This document shows positions 1 through 9,470 of a stretch of 64,000 nt of DNA, piece after piece. A program made the position numbers and the translations under genes. Positions within the stretch are counted from its first letter, which is position 1. Each line of letters begins with the position of its first letter. Below the pieces are notes generated by a model. That model was given only the letters and a program-made list of their open reading frames with translations, had not been told where the DNA came from and did no database searches. Origin of the DNA: Pedobacter aquae (lineage in GTDB: Bacteria; Bacteroidota; Bacteroidia; Sphingobacteriales; Sphingobacteriaceae); NCBI RefSeq assembly GCF_008195825.1, contig NZ_CP043329.1:1922001-1986000 (forward strand), written 5' to 3'.

Positions 1-40
1 CTACTTTTTTGTCGTTTAATCCTATTTTGTTTGTTGCCAT
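1..40 (-). CDS. N-terminus of an unidentified protein, possibly Dps-like (cut by window edge)
   Basis: An ATG read leftwards from position 40 opens a frame of 13 codons, MATNKIGLNDKKV, that runs off the window edge. The short stretch KIGLNDKK is reminiscent of the start of some Bacteroidota Dps/ferritin-like DNA-protection proteins, but 13 residues are too few for identification. It lies 32 bp downstream of the nfeD-like gene on the same strand, so the two could be co-transcribed. Confidence 0.35.
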   Translation of the reverse strand, partial: MATNKIGLNDKKV

Positions 41-72
41 AATCTATAAGTATGATTTAAATTAAAAGGTAA

Positions 73-1404
73 TTAGCTATCAGATTTTCTAACTACCAGA
101 TTATAATTTTCAATCTTACTTACAACAATATTCGTTCCGTTCTCAATAAAACCATCATTAGAAACAGCATCGTACCAATTCCCATCTATTTCTATTTTAC
201 CTGATGGACGTAAATCGGTTTTAGCAAAACCAGTTTTACCAATAAAAGTGGTTTCTGGTTTCCTTACCTGATAGCCTTGTGTTGCCTGTTGCTCATCCTC
301 TAAAACTAATCTTTTAAACATTTTAGATTTCAGGATATTGCCACCAAAGAAAGCACCAACTACAACTGCCCCAATCATAGAGAGGAGAACCAGCAAGAAA
401 GAATTGGTTAAACGCTCACCACTGGTGACGCTAAAATCAAAGAAATCATTCAAAATAAGGCTAAAGGCCAATCCGCTTATAATCATCACAATGCCTAAAA
501 TACCAAAAATTCCAAAGCCGGGGATAAGAAATATTTCTAACACCAATAAAGCTATCCCCACAATAAATAATAGAATCTCCCAGTTATCTGCTAAACCTTC
601 TAAATATAGAGGAGCGAAAAATAATAAAGCCGCTACAACAGAAACAAGCAAGGCAAAACCAATTCCGGGTGCTTGTAACTCAAAATAAATTCCTCCAATA
701 ATTAATAAAATTAAAATACCACTTACAGCCGGGTTGATTAAAAAGCCTATAATATTGTCTATTAAAGTAGGTTGATAAACTTCCAAATCGTAAGACTTTA
801 AACCTTCTTTGGCTAGTAATTCTTTTATAGAGCTAGCTTCTGCATCGCAAAAACCATTAGCAATAGCTTCTGAAGTGGTAAAAGTGAGTACCTTACCTTT
901 GGGTTTAATATTAGGTATTTCTAAATCCGGATCAACAAAACCTTCTGCTATTTTAGGGTTTCTACCTTTGCTTTCTGCCGTAGTACGCATTAAGCCACGC
1001 ATATAAGATTGATATTTCTCTGGTAGCACCTCGCCTTCTGCGTTTACAACACTTGCTGCGCCAATACTTGCTCCTTTGTGCATATAAATTTTATCGCAAG
1101 CTATAGCAATTAAAGCACCGGCTGATGCTGCATTGTTATCTATAAAAACAACAGTTTTCATGGGTGCGGTTAAAATAGCAGAGCGTATAGAATCTGCATA
1201 ATCTAGCATGCCGCCAAAGGTATTCATGTGTATCAATAAAACATCGGCTTTTTGTTGTTTCGCATTTTCTATAGCTATTCTAGTTGTACGCCAAGCAGCC
1301 GGATTTATTTCTTGCTTTAAGTTAAACTGATAAACTTTTGGCTGCGCCATTGCAAATTGACTGCCTATAAACACACTTATGAACAAGTAAAAGATATGCT
1401 TCAT
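73..1404 (-). CDS. NfeD-family membrane-bound serine protease
   Basis: A 443-residue NfeD/ClpP-class protein. Residues 1-20 form a signal peptide ending in AMA. Residues 25-200 are a ClpP-like protease domain with the motif NNAASAGA around Ser94, the expected nucleophile, followed by GASIGAA. Four or five membrane segments fill residues 220-370, and a small soluble beta-barrel (NfeD OB-fold) closes the protein (GKTGFAKTDLRPSG onward). Length and order match the long NfeD form. Family members cleave membrane proteins such as stomatin-like slipins, which are often encoded next door; no slipin is visible here. It is divergent from the gene starting at 1431, with only 26 bp between the starts. 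Confidence 0.85.
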   Translation of the reverse strand: MKHIFYLFISVFIGSQFAMAQPKVYQFNLKQEINPAAWRTTRIAIENAKQQKADVLLIHMNTFGGMLDYADSIRSAILTAPMKTVVFIDNNAASAGALIAIACDKIYMHKGASIGAASVVNAEGEVLPEKYQSYMRGLMRTTAESKGRNPKIAEGFVDPDLEIPNIKPKGKVLTFTTSEAIANGFCDAEASSIKELLAKEGLKSYDLEVYQPTLIDNIIGFLINPAVSGILILLIIGGIYFELQAPGIGFALLVSVVAALLFFAPLYLEGLADNWEILLFIVGIALLVLEIFLIPGFGIFGILGIVMIISGLAFSLILNDFFDFSVTSGERLTNSFLLVLLSMIGAVVVGAFFGGNILKSKMFKRLVLEDEQQATQGYQVRKPETTFIGKTGFAKTDLRPSGKIEIDGNWYDAVSNDGFIENGTNIVVSKIENYNLVVRKSDS

Positions 1405-1430
1405 GATATTAATTTCTATTTTTGATTAAG

Positions 1431-2174
1431 ATGTTAAATAAAGATACATTAAAGCCCTTACTAAACCAGAATATTGAAGGAATTATCTGGAAAATAATGT
1501 TGGATGATGAGCAAAACTGCTTAGCTATAGAAAGTAGAACTTTAGCAAAACAGGTAGTATTTTCTGTTTACGATTTTAATAAACAAACTTTCCTTATCCT
1601 TAACTATGCTTTTGAGGAAAGCTGGCAATTGGGTTTATTAGCAGTTCATGAGTACAAATTGGTGCTACATGGTTTCGAAAATGAATTTGCCCCTACTCCA
1701 AAAAACATATTGGTATTTGATTTAGCACAACAAAAACTTAGCTGGCAAAACTATAGTCATACTGCCCAGGCTGTTTATAAAGAAGGTATAATGGCTTATA
1801 ATGCTAGAATAATGCCTCGTAAACTAGAATTATTAGATTTAAATACAGGCTCATCTTTAGGTTATGTTAAAACTAATGAAGCCTTAAAGCAGCTTCAAAA
1901 TCAAATTATTTTACCAGAAAATAAGCTTGCAGAAAATATTTGGGAAACAGCGCAACAATTAATTTACAAAGACCTTTTTATAAGAAGCTTATACCTAAAA
2001 AACAACAGCAGCTATACCCAAATAATTGAAGTTTACGATAAAGAAAACAATATTTTGCTTTCTGATATTTTAAGTAACGACATACAAAAACTAGCTGAAG
2101 ACACGTTCTTTGTGTGGCTTGGCAAACTGGTTTACATCAGAAACAAATCAGAAATTGTGAGTTATTTACTATAA
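1431..2174 (+). CDS. Conserved Bacteroidota protein of unknown function (DUF4905-like)
   Basis: A 247-residue soluble protein with no signal peptide or membrane segment. It alternates short strands (IIWKIMLDD, VVFSVYDFN, ILVFDLAQQKLSW), suggesting a beta-propeller-like or beta-sandwich fold. It resembles the DUF4905 family of Bacteroidota from memory; no function is known. The ATG at 1431 is preferred over an in-frame TTG at 1422, because a TAnnTTTG-type element (TATTTTTG, 1417-1424) overlaps the TTG. It is followed 31 bp later by the LysM protein and may share its transcript. Confidence 0.6.
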   Translation: MLNKDTLKPLLNQNIEGIIWKIMLDDEQNCLAIESRTLAKQVVFSVYDFNKQTFLILNYAFEESWQLGLLAVHEYKLVLHGFENEFAPTPKNILVFDLAQQKLSWQNYSHTAQAVYKEGIMAYNARIMPRKLELLDLNTGSSLGYVKTNEALKQLQNQIILPENKLAENIWETAQQLIYKDLFIRSLYLKNNSSYTQIIEVYDKENNILLSDILSNDIQKLAEDTFFVWLGKLVYIRNKSEIVSYLL

Positions 2175-2205
2175 TTGCAAAGTTTTTCAGAGAAGACCTT
2201 AATAC

Positions 2206-3111
2206 ATGAAGCTTAAAAAAATCTTATTAATCACCTTTTCTATACTATCATTTTCTGCATCTGCAACTACTTTGGTAGATTCTGTGGGTATAGAAAATTC
2301 TGCCGGAAAAAAAGTTATCCTACACAAAATAGAACCTAAAGAAAACTATTATGCTTTAGGCAGAAAATATAATGTTGCTCCAAAAGCTATCATGGATTTT
2401 AATAGTAACGCAGCACTTAGCATTGGCCAAATTATTAAAATACCAACCGATAGACCTTTTGCAGAACAAAAACCGGTTAGCTTTAATTCTTCATCAAATA
2501 CAACTCAAAATAACGGCAAAAGAGAATCTACCCATGTGGTGCAAGCCAAAGAAACTTTGTATAGCATAGCCAGTAAATACAATATGCGTGTAGATGATTT
2601 GAGACTGCTGAATAACTTAAAAACATCTGCTTTAAGCATTGGCCAAACTTTAAAAGTTTTAGTGAACGATGAGGTTAGCTTAAAACCAGAAGTGGTTAAA
2701 AATACGCAAACAGGTAAACCGGAAGTGGTGAGAGAACAAATCACAAAACCCGAAACCAAAATCAAGTATTTGGATTCTACTGATTCTAACTTGGGCATAG
2801 AAATACCGAAAAACAGATATGGTATTACCGAAAAAAATGAAAAAGGTATTGCCGTTTGGATAAATGATGAAAACTTAGACGCAACAAAAAGCTATGCTTT
2901 ACACAAGCTTGCCCCGGTGGGTACTATAGTAAAAATCACTAACCCAATGACTAATAGAAGTGTATTTGCTAAAGTTGTAGGTAAGTATACCGAGAATGAA
3001 ACTACCAAAGATGTCATCATTGTTATAACCAAAGCAGCGTCTGATGCTTTAGGTGCGCTAGATAAAAGGTTTTTAGTAAACATTACATACGGACTTCCAA
3101 ATGAACAATAA
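2206..3111 (+). CDS. Exported LysM / RlpA-like peptidoglycan-associated protein
   Basis: A 301-residue protein with a signal peptide (residues 1-20, ending SASA). Two LysM modules follow: residues about 38-82 (ENYYALGRKYNVAPKAIMDFN) and about 108-150 (ETLYSIASKYNMRVDDLR). The C-terminal region, about 210-298, resembles the double-psi beta-barrel of RlpA (LAPVGTIVKITNPMTNRSV, then a final KRFLVNITYG). LysM binds glycan chains; RlpA-type barrels bind or cleave peptidoglycan in some species. The usual catalytic Asp/His pair of active RlpA was not clearly identified, so binding rather than lysis is the safer reading. The last 11 bp overlap the uridine kinase start, suggesting translational coupling. 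Confidence 0.8.
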   Translation: MKLKKILLITFSILSFSASATTLVDSVGIENSAGKKVILHKIEPKENYYALGRKYNVAPKAIMDFNSNAALSIGQIIKIPTDRPFAEQKPVSFNSSSNTTQNNGKRESTHVVQAKETLYSIASKYNMRVDDLRLLNNLKTSALSIGQTLKVLVNDEVSLKPEVVKNTQTGKPEVVREQITKPETKIKYLDSTDSNLGIEIPKNRYGITEKNEKGIAVWINDENLDATKSYALHKLAPVGTIVKITNPMTNRSVFAKVVGKYTENETTKDVIIVITKAASDALGALDKRFLVNITYGLPNEQ

Positions 3112-3736
3112 GCCTTTTGTGATAGGGGTTGCTGGTGGTAGCGGCTCGGGCAAAACGTTTTTCTTAAACTGTTTTTTAAACCATTTTACACCAGAAGAGG
3201 TTTGCTTAGTGTCTCAGGATGATTACTACATCCCGGTAGGCCATTTATCGGCTGAGGAAAACAAACTTTACAACTTTGATTTACCTTCTTGTATAGATAT
3301 TGAGGCTTTTGAAAAAGATATCACCAGCTTATTAAATTACCAAACCGTTTACAAAAAAGAGTATACTTTTAACAATAGCAATGCGGTTCCTAAAATTTTA
3401 GAAATAAAACCCGCTCCTGTATTAATTGTAGAAGGTTTATTTATTTACCATTACCCAAGTGTAGACCCGCTTTTTGATTATCGTATTTTTATTGATGCTG
3501 CTACAGAAATAGCACTAGAAAGACGTTTACATAGAGATTTAATGGAGCGAGGATATTCTGAAGAAGATGTGATGTATAAATGGGAAAACCATGTGATGCC
3601 AGCTTATGAGGAATACCTATTACCGCACCGTAACCGTTGTAATAAAATTGCAGATAATTCTACCAACGAGCTCAGAAATATTCTTGATTTAACAGACGAA
3701 ATATCTCAGGAACTACGTTTGAAGTTGAATATATAA
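3101..3736 (+). CDS. udk: Uridine kinase family protein
   Basis: A 211-residue cytoplasmic P-loop kinase. The Walker A motif GGSGSGKT sits at residues 12-19. The SQDDYYIP motif after the first domain is the substrate Asp region of uridine/cytidine kinases, and LIVEGLFIYH is the Walker B-like strand. The arginine-rich lid RRLHRDLMERG follows. The protein would phosphorylate uridine or cytidine with ATP or GTP in pyrimidine salvage. Length fits the family (about 205-215). It overlaps the LysM gene by 11 bp. Some Bacteroidota paralogues of this fold have unproven substrates, so uridine specificity is inferred from family. Confidence 0.85.
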   Translation: MNNKPFVIGVAGGSGSGKTFFLNCFLNHFTPEEVCLVSQDDYYIPVGHLSAEENKLYNFDLPSCIDIEAFEKDITSLLNYQTVYKKEYTFNNSNAVPKILEIKPAPVLIVEGLFIYHYPSVDPLFDYRIFIDAATEIALERRLHRDLMERGYSEEDVMYKWENHVMPAYEEYLLPHRNRCNKIADNSTNELRNILDLTDEISQELRLKLNI

Positions 3737-3802
3737 ACTTTAGAATTATTTATAGGTATTAATTTTCTTAAAAAGCTCTAATACCGAAATTGCTATTTAT
3801 CT

Positions 3803-5026
3803 ATGACCAAAGAGCCTAAAAATGCTGCACTCGGATTTATATTTATCACTTTATTGATAGATGTAACTGGTTTAGGTATCATCATCCCGGTATTGCCCAC
3901 TCTTATTTCTGAACTTATTCATGGAAATATTAGCGAAGCAGCAAGCATTGGAGGCTGGTTAACTTTTGCTTATGCTTTTGTTCAGTTCATATGCGCTCCA
4001 CTATTAGGAAATTTAAGTGATAGATACGGTAGAAGACCAGTTTTGCTTTTTTCTTTATTAGGTTTCGGGATTGATTATTTACTACTTGCTTTTGCCCCCA
4101 CAATAGGATGGTTATTTGTAGGACGTATTATTGCTGGTTTTACCGGAGCAAGCTTTACAACAGCGTCAGCCTACATTGCTGATGTAAGTACACCCGAAAA
4201 AAGAGCTCAAAATTTTGGTTTAATTGGCGCTGCCTTTGGTCTAGGCTTTATCTTAGGCCCCGTACTAGGCGGAGTATTAGGGCAGTTTGGATCTAGAATA
4301 CCATTTTTTGCTGCTGCAGGTTTAAGCTTTTTAAATGTTATTTACGGATATTTTGTACTGCCAGAATCTTTACCTGTAGAAAAAAGACGTCCTTTTGATA
4401 TTAAAAGAGCAAATCCATTAGGCTCATTATATCAATTAAAAAAATATCCTGCTGTTTATGGCTTAGTGCTTACCCTCATCCTCATGTACATTGCTAATAA
4501 TGGTTTGCAAAGTACGTGGTCTTTTTATGGAATGGAAAAATTTAAGTGGAACGAAGCTTGGGTGGGCTATTCTTTAGGCTTTGTTGGTTTGATGATTGGG
4601 ATTGTACAGGTGGGTATCATCAGGTGGGTAATTCCTAAGTTTGGGCAAGAAAAGAGTTTATACATTGGCTTAGCTTTTTACAGCCTAGGCTTATTATTAT
4701 TTGCTTTTGCAGCAGAGGGCTGGATGATGTTTGCCTTTATCATCCCCTATTCTTTAGGCGGTATAGCCGGACCAGCACTTCAAAGTATTATAAGTGGTTA
4801 TGCCCCAACAAATGAACAAGGAGAGCTTCAAGGTGCCTTAACAAGCTTAATGAGTGCAACAACTATTGTAGCACCACCAGTAATGACTAACCTTTTTGCT
4901 TTCTTTACCGGAGATAAAGCACCATTTATTTTCCCAGGAGCACCATTTTTTGTTTGTTCTATTCTGGTTTTGATAAGTGTTTTTACTGCTGCAAAAAGCA
5001 TGAGAACACATGCACCAAAAAGTTAA
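3803..5026 (+). CDS. MFS transporter, TetA/DHA1-like exporter
   Basis: A 407-residue inner-membrane protein with 12 predicted helices. The N-terminal half carries [13 protein letters not shown] in helix 1 and the MFS motif [15 protein letters not shown], between helices 2 and 3. [10 protein letters not shown] matches the exporter-type motif C. This places it in the proton-driven DHA1 group that includes TetA. Such proteins are widespread in Bacteroidota chromosomes without tetracycline resistance, so the substrate is unknown. The 3' end overlaps the GtrA gene by 17 bp. Confidence 0.85.
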   Translation: MTKEPKNAALGFIFITLLIDVTGLGIIIPVLPTLISELIHGNISEAASIGGWLTFAYAFVQFICAPLLGNLSDRYGRRPVLLFSLLGFGIDYLLLAFAPTIGWLFVGRIIAGFTGASFTTASAYIADVSTPEKRAQNFGLIGAAFGLGFILGPVLGGVLGQFGSRIPFFAAAGLSFLNVIYGYFVLPESLPVEKRRPFDIKRANPLGSLYQLKKYPAVYGLVLTLILMYIANNGLQSTWSFYGMEKFKWNEAWVGYSLGFVGLMIGIVQVGIIRWVIPKFGQEKSLYIGLAFYSLGLLLFAFAAEGWMMFAFIIPYSLGGIAGPALQSIISGYAPTNEQGELQGALTSLMSATTIVAPPVMTNLFAFFTGDKAPFIFPGAPFFVCSILVLISVFTAAKSMRTHAPKS

Positions 5027-5543
5027 AGATTTTGTATTCTTGTTTATGCTTTTAAGCCTTCACTATTTCGTTAAAGAAACTATACTTAAAACTGTTGATT
5101 TTTTCTATCCAATCTTCAGGAAGTTTATGCCGTTACAAACTTACCGTTATGCCGCTTGTGGAGGTTCAAATACCGCTTTAAATATTTTAATTTACTTTAT
5201 ATCTTATAATTTTGTACTAAAAAAGCAAATTGTTCATCTACCATTTATTGCCATAAGCCCGCATATTGCAGCTTTTTTAATAGCCTTTTTTATAACCATG
5301 CCCATAGGCTTTTATCTAAATATGTTTGTAGTTTTTAAAGGCTCTTACCTGCGTAGAAGAATACAATTTATAAGATACTTTATGGTAGTAATGGCTTGTG
5401 TGGTTTTAAACTATCTGTTTTTAAAACTATTTGTAGAGCAATTTGGCTGGTACCCTACCCCTTCTGCAATTTTAACTACGGTTATTATTATAGGTTTTAG
5501 TTATTTATCGCAAAGGTATTTCTCTTTTAGGGTTAGAAAATAA
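5010..5543 (+). CDS. GtrA-family membrane protein
   Basis: A 177-residue protein with four membrane helices. The region from [14 protein letters not shown] onward is the typical first helix of the GtrA family, and [12 protein letters not shown] then SQRYFSFR match later family signatures. GtrA-like proteins are thought to move or accommodate lipid-linked sugars across the inner membrane for surface glycan decoration. About 38 extra residues precede the family start, so a downstream ATG (FRKFMPLQ) could be the true start. It overlaps the MFS gene and probably shares its transcript. Confidence 0.8.
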   Translation: MHQKVKDFVFLFMLLSLHYFVKETILKTVDFFYPIFRKFMPLQTYRYAACGGSNTALNILIYFISYNFVLKKQIVHLPFIAISPHIAAFLIAFFITMPIGFYLNMFVVFKGSYLRRRIQFIRYFMVVMACVVLNYLFLKLFVEQFGWYPTPSAILTTVIIIGFSYLSQRYFSFRVRK

Positions 5544-5547
5544 AAAA

Positions 5548-5567
5548 GGCCCGAAATTTTTCGGGCC
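5548..5567 (-). terminator. Intrinsic terminator
   Basis: A perfect 9-bp stem, GGCCCGAAA/TTTCGGGCC, is followed on the minus strand by six T residues (A-run at 5542-5547 on the plus strand). It ends the gene at 5590-6156, which is read leftwards, and may also stop the convergent GtrA transcript. Confidence 0.85.
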
Positions 5568-5589
5568 GCTCATATAAAATTTTGCGCTA

Positions 5590-6156
5590 TTAAAACTGTC
5601 TAAACCCGCTTCCGCCTCTGCCACCACGCACCATTTGAGTTTTATCTAGCATATTCATCTGCCCTTTCATCATTTTAATTTGCTCAGCTAAAAGCTTATT
5701 CTTATCAGCTTTTTCAGCTTCTTTTAATAATCTTTGTGCTTCACGCTTATTTCTTTTACCCATCTCTACACCAGCTAAACTTAAGTTCGCTAAGGCGATG
5801 TTATGATCCATCGTCAAACCAAAAGATAAAGCCTTTTTAAAGAACTTTTCTGATTTCATTGGAGATTTTCTAGACTCTATTAAACCTAATAATAAATGGT
5901 AATATCCCCACTGACCTTTAAACAGCTCCTTTTCATAATTTTTGATGCTATCTAACCAAGATTCTGCTTTGTCCATGTTTTCTTTTCTCAAAAACCATTG
6001 CGCTATAAGCATTTTTTCGTTGAAGATATAGGTAACAAAAACTAAGATGGAAATGAAGATTAAAAGAATTCCCCATCCCCAATGAGAAAAAACAATTAAA
6101 GTGATGGCAGCTCCAAGAATCAAAGCTCCTAATATAATTCTGATGAAATTTGGCAT
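5590..6156 (-). CDS. Membrane-anchored tetratricopeptide-like protein of unknown function
   Basis: A 188-residue protein. Two hydrophobic helices span about residues 5-22 and 26-44. The rest is a helical, lysine-rich cytoplasmic domain with TPR-like pairs (WGYYHLLLGLIESRKSP, SEKFFKKALSFGLTMDHNIALANLSLAG, AQRLLKEAEKADK). The C-terminus is glycine/arginine-rich (RGGRGGSGFRQF). TPR segments usually hold protein partners, but no function can be assigned. It is divergent from ung, with 78 bp between starts, and ends at a strong terminator. Confidence 0.6.
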   Translation of the reverse strand: MPNFIRIILGALILGAAITLIVFSHWGWGILLIFISILVFVTYIFNEKMLIAQWFLRKENMDKAESWLDSIKNYEKELFKGQWGYYHLLLGLIESRKSPMKSEKFFKKALSFGLTMDHNIALANLSLAGVEMGKRNKREAQRLLKEAEKADKNKLLAEQIKMMKGQMNMLDKTQMVRGGRGGSGFRQF

Positions 6157-6234
6157 GTCAAATGTATTTAATATACTTTAGTGGCTGCAAATATCGTTTA
6201 TTTGAGCTTTTAATCAATAAAAAGATAAAGAAAT

Positions 6235-6912
6235 ATGTCTGTACAATTAGAATCATCTTGGCTAGCTGTTTTAGGGGAAGAATTTGAGAAAGATTATATG
6301 CTTCAATTAAAACAGTTTTTACGAGAAGAAAAGCAAAAAGGGAAAACCATTTACCCACCTGGCACAGAAATATTTAATGCTTTTAACTTAACTCCTTTTC
6401 ATGATGTCAAGGTTGTGATACTGGGGCAAGACCCTTATCATGGCCCTGGGCAGGCACATGGTTTATCTTTTTCTGTTAAAGAAAACATGAAATTACCTCC
6501 ATCATTACAAAATATTTACAAAGAACTTAGTACAGATATTTCTGGCTTTAAAATTCCTTTTCATGGAAATTTAAGCAGCTGGGCCAAACAAGGTGTATTA
6601 CTTTTAAATGCCACTTTAACGGTAGAAGCCAGTAAAGCAGGTTCGCACCAAAACCAAGGCTGGGAAATTTTTACCGATGCAGCAATAAAAGCCTTATCAC
6701 AACATAAAGAGAAACTTGTTTTTATGTTGTGGGGTAAATTTGCACAGCAGAAAATTACTTTAATAGATACAGCAAAGCACTTTATTATTAAATCTGCACA
6801 TCCATCTCCGTTTTCTGCCTATAATGGTTTTTTTGGTTCTAAGCCATTTAGTCAAACCAATAATTATTTACTACAACAAGGTAAAGAAGCTATCAATTGG
6901 CAAATAATTTAG
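6235..6912 (+). CDS. ung: Uracil-DNA glycosylase, family 1
   Basis: A 225-residue enzyme that removes uracil from DNA, the first step of base excision repair. The catalytic water-activating motif GQDPYHG (Asp66) and its continuation [10 protein letters not shown] are intact. The DNA-insertion loop motif [13 protein letters not shown], containing the catalytic His, is near residue 190, and LLNATLTVE is the uracil-specificity strand. Length is normal for Ung (220-230). It stands alone between divergent and downstream neighbours. Confidence 0.95.
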   Translation: MSVQLESSWLAVLGEEFEKDYMLQLKQFLREEKQKGKTIYPPGTEIFNAFNLTPFHDVKVVILGQDPYHGPGQAHGLSFSVKENMKLPPSLQNIYKELSTDISGFKIPFHGNLSSWAKQGVLLLNATLTVEASKAGSHQNQGWEIFTDAAIKALSQHKEKLVFMLWGKFAQQKITLIDTAKHFIIKSAHPSPFSAYNGFFGSKPFSQTNNYLLQQGKEAINWQII

Positions 6913-6962
6913 ATAGATACAAACTCGAACATGAAATTAAACGTAAAACCATAAAATAGAAC

Positions 6963-6970
6963 TAACTTTG
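6963..6970 (+). promoter_or_regulatory. Candidate -7 promoter element for the MASE3 kinase
   Basis: TAACTTTG matches the Bacteroidota -7 consensus TAnnTTTG. No good -33 TTTG is seen 19-20 nt upstream. Its position fits translation starting at the TTG codons at 6980 or 6989 and so supports the upstream start proposed for the next gene. Confidence 0.45.
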
Positions 6971-6979
6971 TATTTATAA

Positions 6980-8859
6980 TTGAGCAGCTTGAATCTACCC
7001 ATAAGCAATCTTATTAAAAAAATTATCGTACCCTGTTTGCATCTTGCTTACTGTTGCTTGTTTTATTTGTAAGCGTCAAAGAAAGCTATTTACTTTTTCA
7101 TACGCTGGTAGAGCTATTTTCTGTAACGGTTGCTTTTGCAGTTTTCATCGTTACCTGGAACTCTAGAAAAATTCTCGATAATAACTACCTCTTTTTGGTT
7201 GGTATAGCTTATTTGTTTATAGGGATATTAGATATTTTGCATGCCCTTACTTATAAAGGGATGAACATCATCAATAGTACAGCCTTTTATGCCAACCAAT
7301 TTTGGATAGCCACACGTTTCCTAGAAAGTATTACTTTACTGGTAGGTTTTTGGTTTTTAAAACGTAAACAAAGGCTTAACGCCGATTATATCTTTCTAAT
7401 CTATTTATTTATCAGCGGCTTACTCGTTTTATCTATTCTTTATTGGAAGAATTTCCCTGTTTGCTACATAGAAGGTATTGGTCAAACAGCTTTTAAAATT
7501 TATTCAGAGTATATCATCATCATCATATTAATGATGGCTTGCTTCACCTTAGTTAGAAGGAAAAAGTATTTTGATCCTAAAGTTTTTTACTTGCTTTTTG
7601 CCTCTTTAGCTTTTTCTATTTTAAGCGAGTTTTGTTTCACTTTATACATCACCAATGATGGTATTCTTAACCAAATTGGTCATTACGGCAAACTCATTTC
7701 CTTCTTTTTAATTTACAAAGCCAATGTAGAAACCAGTTTCCTTAACCCAACTGGTATTTTATTTAAAGGACTAAAAGATAAAGAAGAAAGCTACAGAACT
7801 TTAGCAGAAAATCTTCCAGAACTTATCATCCGTTTAGACAAAAATTTCAGATGTATTTATACCAATAATGCATTAAGTAAATTCACAAAGCTAAACAGCC
7901 AGCATTTTTTAGGTAAAGCATTATTTGCTATGGGTTTACCTAATTATTTTGAGCAAGCCTTAATGGAAACCCTGTTGAGTGCCCAAAGAGATAAAAGCTT
8001 AAAAGAAACCAAGCTAGATATTGTCTTAGATCATAAATCCTATTTTTTTGCGATACAAATTGTACCAGAATACCTATCAGATAATGAAATAGAAACTTAC
8101 CTCATCATTTGTTATGATATTACTCAGCTTAAAAACACCGAAAATCATTTACAAGAAATAAATGCTACTAAAGATAAATTCTTCTCTATCATAGCTCATG
8201 ATTTAAAGAATCCTTTTAACGCCTTAATTGGCTTTAGTGAACTCATTTATAAGAATACCGAAAAGTATAGTACAGAGCGTATACAGCAACTGGCACTTAG
8301 AATGAATACCAGTGCCAAACAAGCGTTCAACCTTCTAGAAAACTTATTAAGTTGGTCTAGAATACAAACAGGTAATTTAGTACCCAAAATACAAACCCTA
8401 CATGCTGTAGATATACTAACAGAAACACATCAGTTATTTTTGGCTTCCGCCGATGCTAAAAATATCACCATCAACTTAAATTACCGAGAACTTATTTACG
8501 TAAATGCCGATAGGCAAATGCTGAATACCGTTTTACGTAACTTAATCACCAATGCCATAAAGTTTACGCACCCAAATGGTAAAATAGAGCTTAAACTAGA
8601 TGTAAAAAATCAAGAAGTTTTATTTAGCATCACCGATAACGGCATCGGGATAGAAAAAGCTTATGTTGATGAAATTTTTAAGATAGAAAACAGATATTCT
8701 AAACCCGGCACCGCAGATGAAAAAGGCACAGGTTTAGGATTGATACTAGCTAAAGAATTTATAGAACTACACCAAGGAAAAATTTGGGTAAAAAGCGAAA
8801 TTAACCAAGGAACAACTTTTTACTTCACGCTTCCTGGCTTTGCAGCCGATAAATCCTAA
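6980..8859 (+). CDS. MASE3-PAS sensor histidine kinase (frame broken at A7 near the start)
   Basis: Inner-membrane sensor kinase. A MASE3 membrane sensor (several helices, FHTLVELFSVTVAFAVF and LFIGILDILHAL) is followed by a PAS domain (ENLPELIIRLDKNFRCIYTN), a HisKA domain with phospho-His in FFSIIAHDLKNPF, and an HATPase domain (NLITNAIKF, DNGIGI, GTGLGL). No receiver domain is attached. From the TTG at 7054 the frame gives 601 residues but cuts off the first membrane helix. A frame from TTG 6980 (MSSLNLPISNLIKK) joins KNYRTLFASCLLLL if one A is added to the A7 run at 7016-7022, giving a complete first helix. Its stop overlaps the convergent Lrp gene by 4 bp. The signal and response partner are unknown. 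Confidence 0.8.
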
Positions 8860-9320
8860 TATTCTAAAGGGATAATAGGCTCTTTTTTACTGGTAGACAT
8901 AATCATCATGGTTTGGAAAGTCTTTACCACAGATATTCTACTTATCTTCTGCATAATTAACTGCTCATAAGCCTTAATATCTTTTACATAAGCTTTTAAA
9001 ATAAAATCGCATTGGCCGGTTACGTGGTGGCACTCAGTAATTTCTTTTATCGCATTAACTTCTTCTAAAAAAACCGTAATGGTATCGTTCTGATGAAAAT
9101 CTAAAGACACTTGTATAAAAGTTTTAATTCCTAAGCCTAGCTTTTCCTCATCAACCAAGGCATGGTAACTTTTGATATAGCCAGAATGCTCTAACTTTCT
9201 TACCCTTTCTAAAGTTGGCGCTGGCGATAAACCAATCATTTGTGAAAGTTGCAAATTGGTAATTCTACCATTTTCTTGCATAATCTTAAGAATATTCAAA
9301 TCTATCTTATCCAGTTCCAT
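8856..9320 (-). CDS. Lrp/AsnC-family transcriptional regulator
   Basis: A 154-residue regulator. Residues 1-60 form the AsnC-type helix-turn-helix (LDKIDLNILKIMQENGRITNLQLSQMI split over three helices; SPAPTLERVRKLE is the recognition helix). Residues 65-145 are the alpha/beta RAM effector and oligomerization domain (CHHVTGQCDFILKAYVKD). Family members bind DNA as octamers and respond to amino acids, commonly leucine, asparagine or lysine; the ligand cannot be told here. It is divergent from the DtxR-type regulator, with 150 bp between starts. Confidence 0.9.
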   Translation of the reverse strand: MELDKIDLNILKIMQENGRITNLQLSQMIGLSPAPTLERVRKLEHSGYIKSYHALVDEEKLGLGIKTFIQVSLDFHQNDTITVFLEEVNAIKEITECHHVTGQCDFILKAYVKDIKAYEQLIMQKISRISVVKTFQTMMIMSTSKKEPIIPLEY

Positions 9321-9414
9321 AACCTTATATTTTATACAAATTTAGCTTTTAATCCCTTAAACCAAATAAAATTCTTTAAAACGATTTATATCAAGATATT
9401 AATTGGTTAAAATA

Positions 9415-9449
9415 ATTTTTAGATTAATCTAAAAATATAATTAGATTTG
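9415..9449 (+). promoter_or_regulatory. Promoter with overlapping palindromic operator of the metal regulator
   Basis: A perfect 22-bp palindrome (9415-9436) has the core TTTAGATTAATCTAAA. It is followed by TAGATTTG (9442-9449), an exact match to the Bacteroidota -7 consensus TAnnTTTG, 22 nt before the regulator ATG. The palindrome covers the place of the -33 element. DtxR/MntR repressors bind AT-rich palindromes of similar form and often repress their own promoter. Metal-dependent autoregulation of this operon is therefore inferred. Confidence 0.65.
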
Positions 9450-9470
9450 TAATAATAATATTTTAGCATC

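Noticed and set aside
338-1006. Open frames antisense to the NfeD gene
   Set aside because: They have no family resemblance, low-complexity composition and fully overlap a clear protease gene.
4512-4517. GTACGT in the MFS gene as another HTCS site
   Set aside because: It lies inside coding sequence, lacks the TTAA flank and has no promoter element at the right distance. The ACGTAC at 29810 inside the PKD adhesin gene is the same kind of chance match.
6937-6945. TTAAACGTA upstream of the MASE3 kinase as a copy of the PUL box
   Set aside because: Only 9 of 12 bases match and the next bases differ (AAACC). Another 9-base match lies inside the mntH coding region at 11375.
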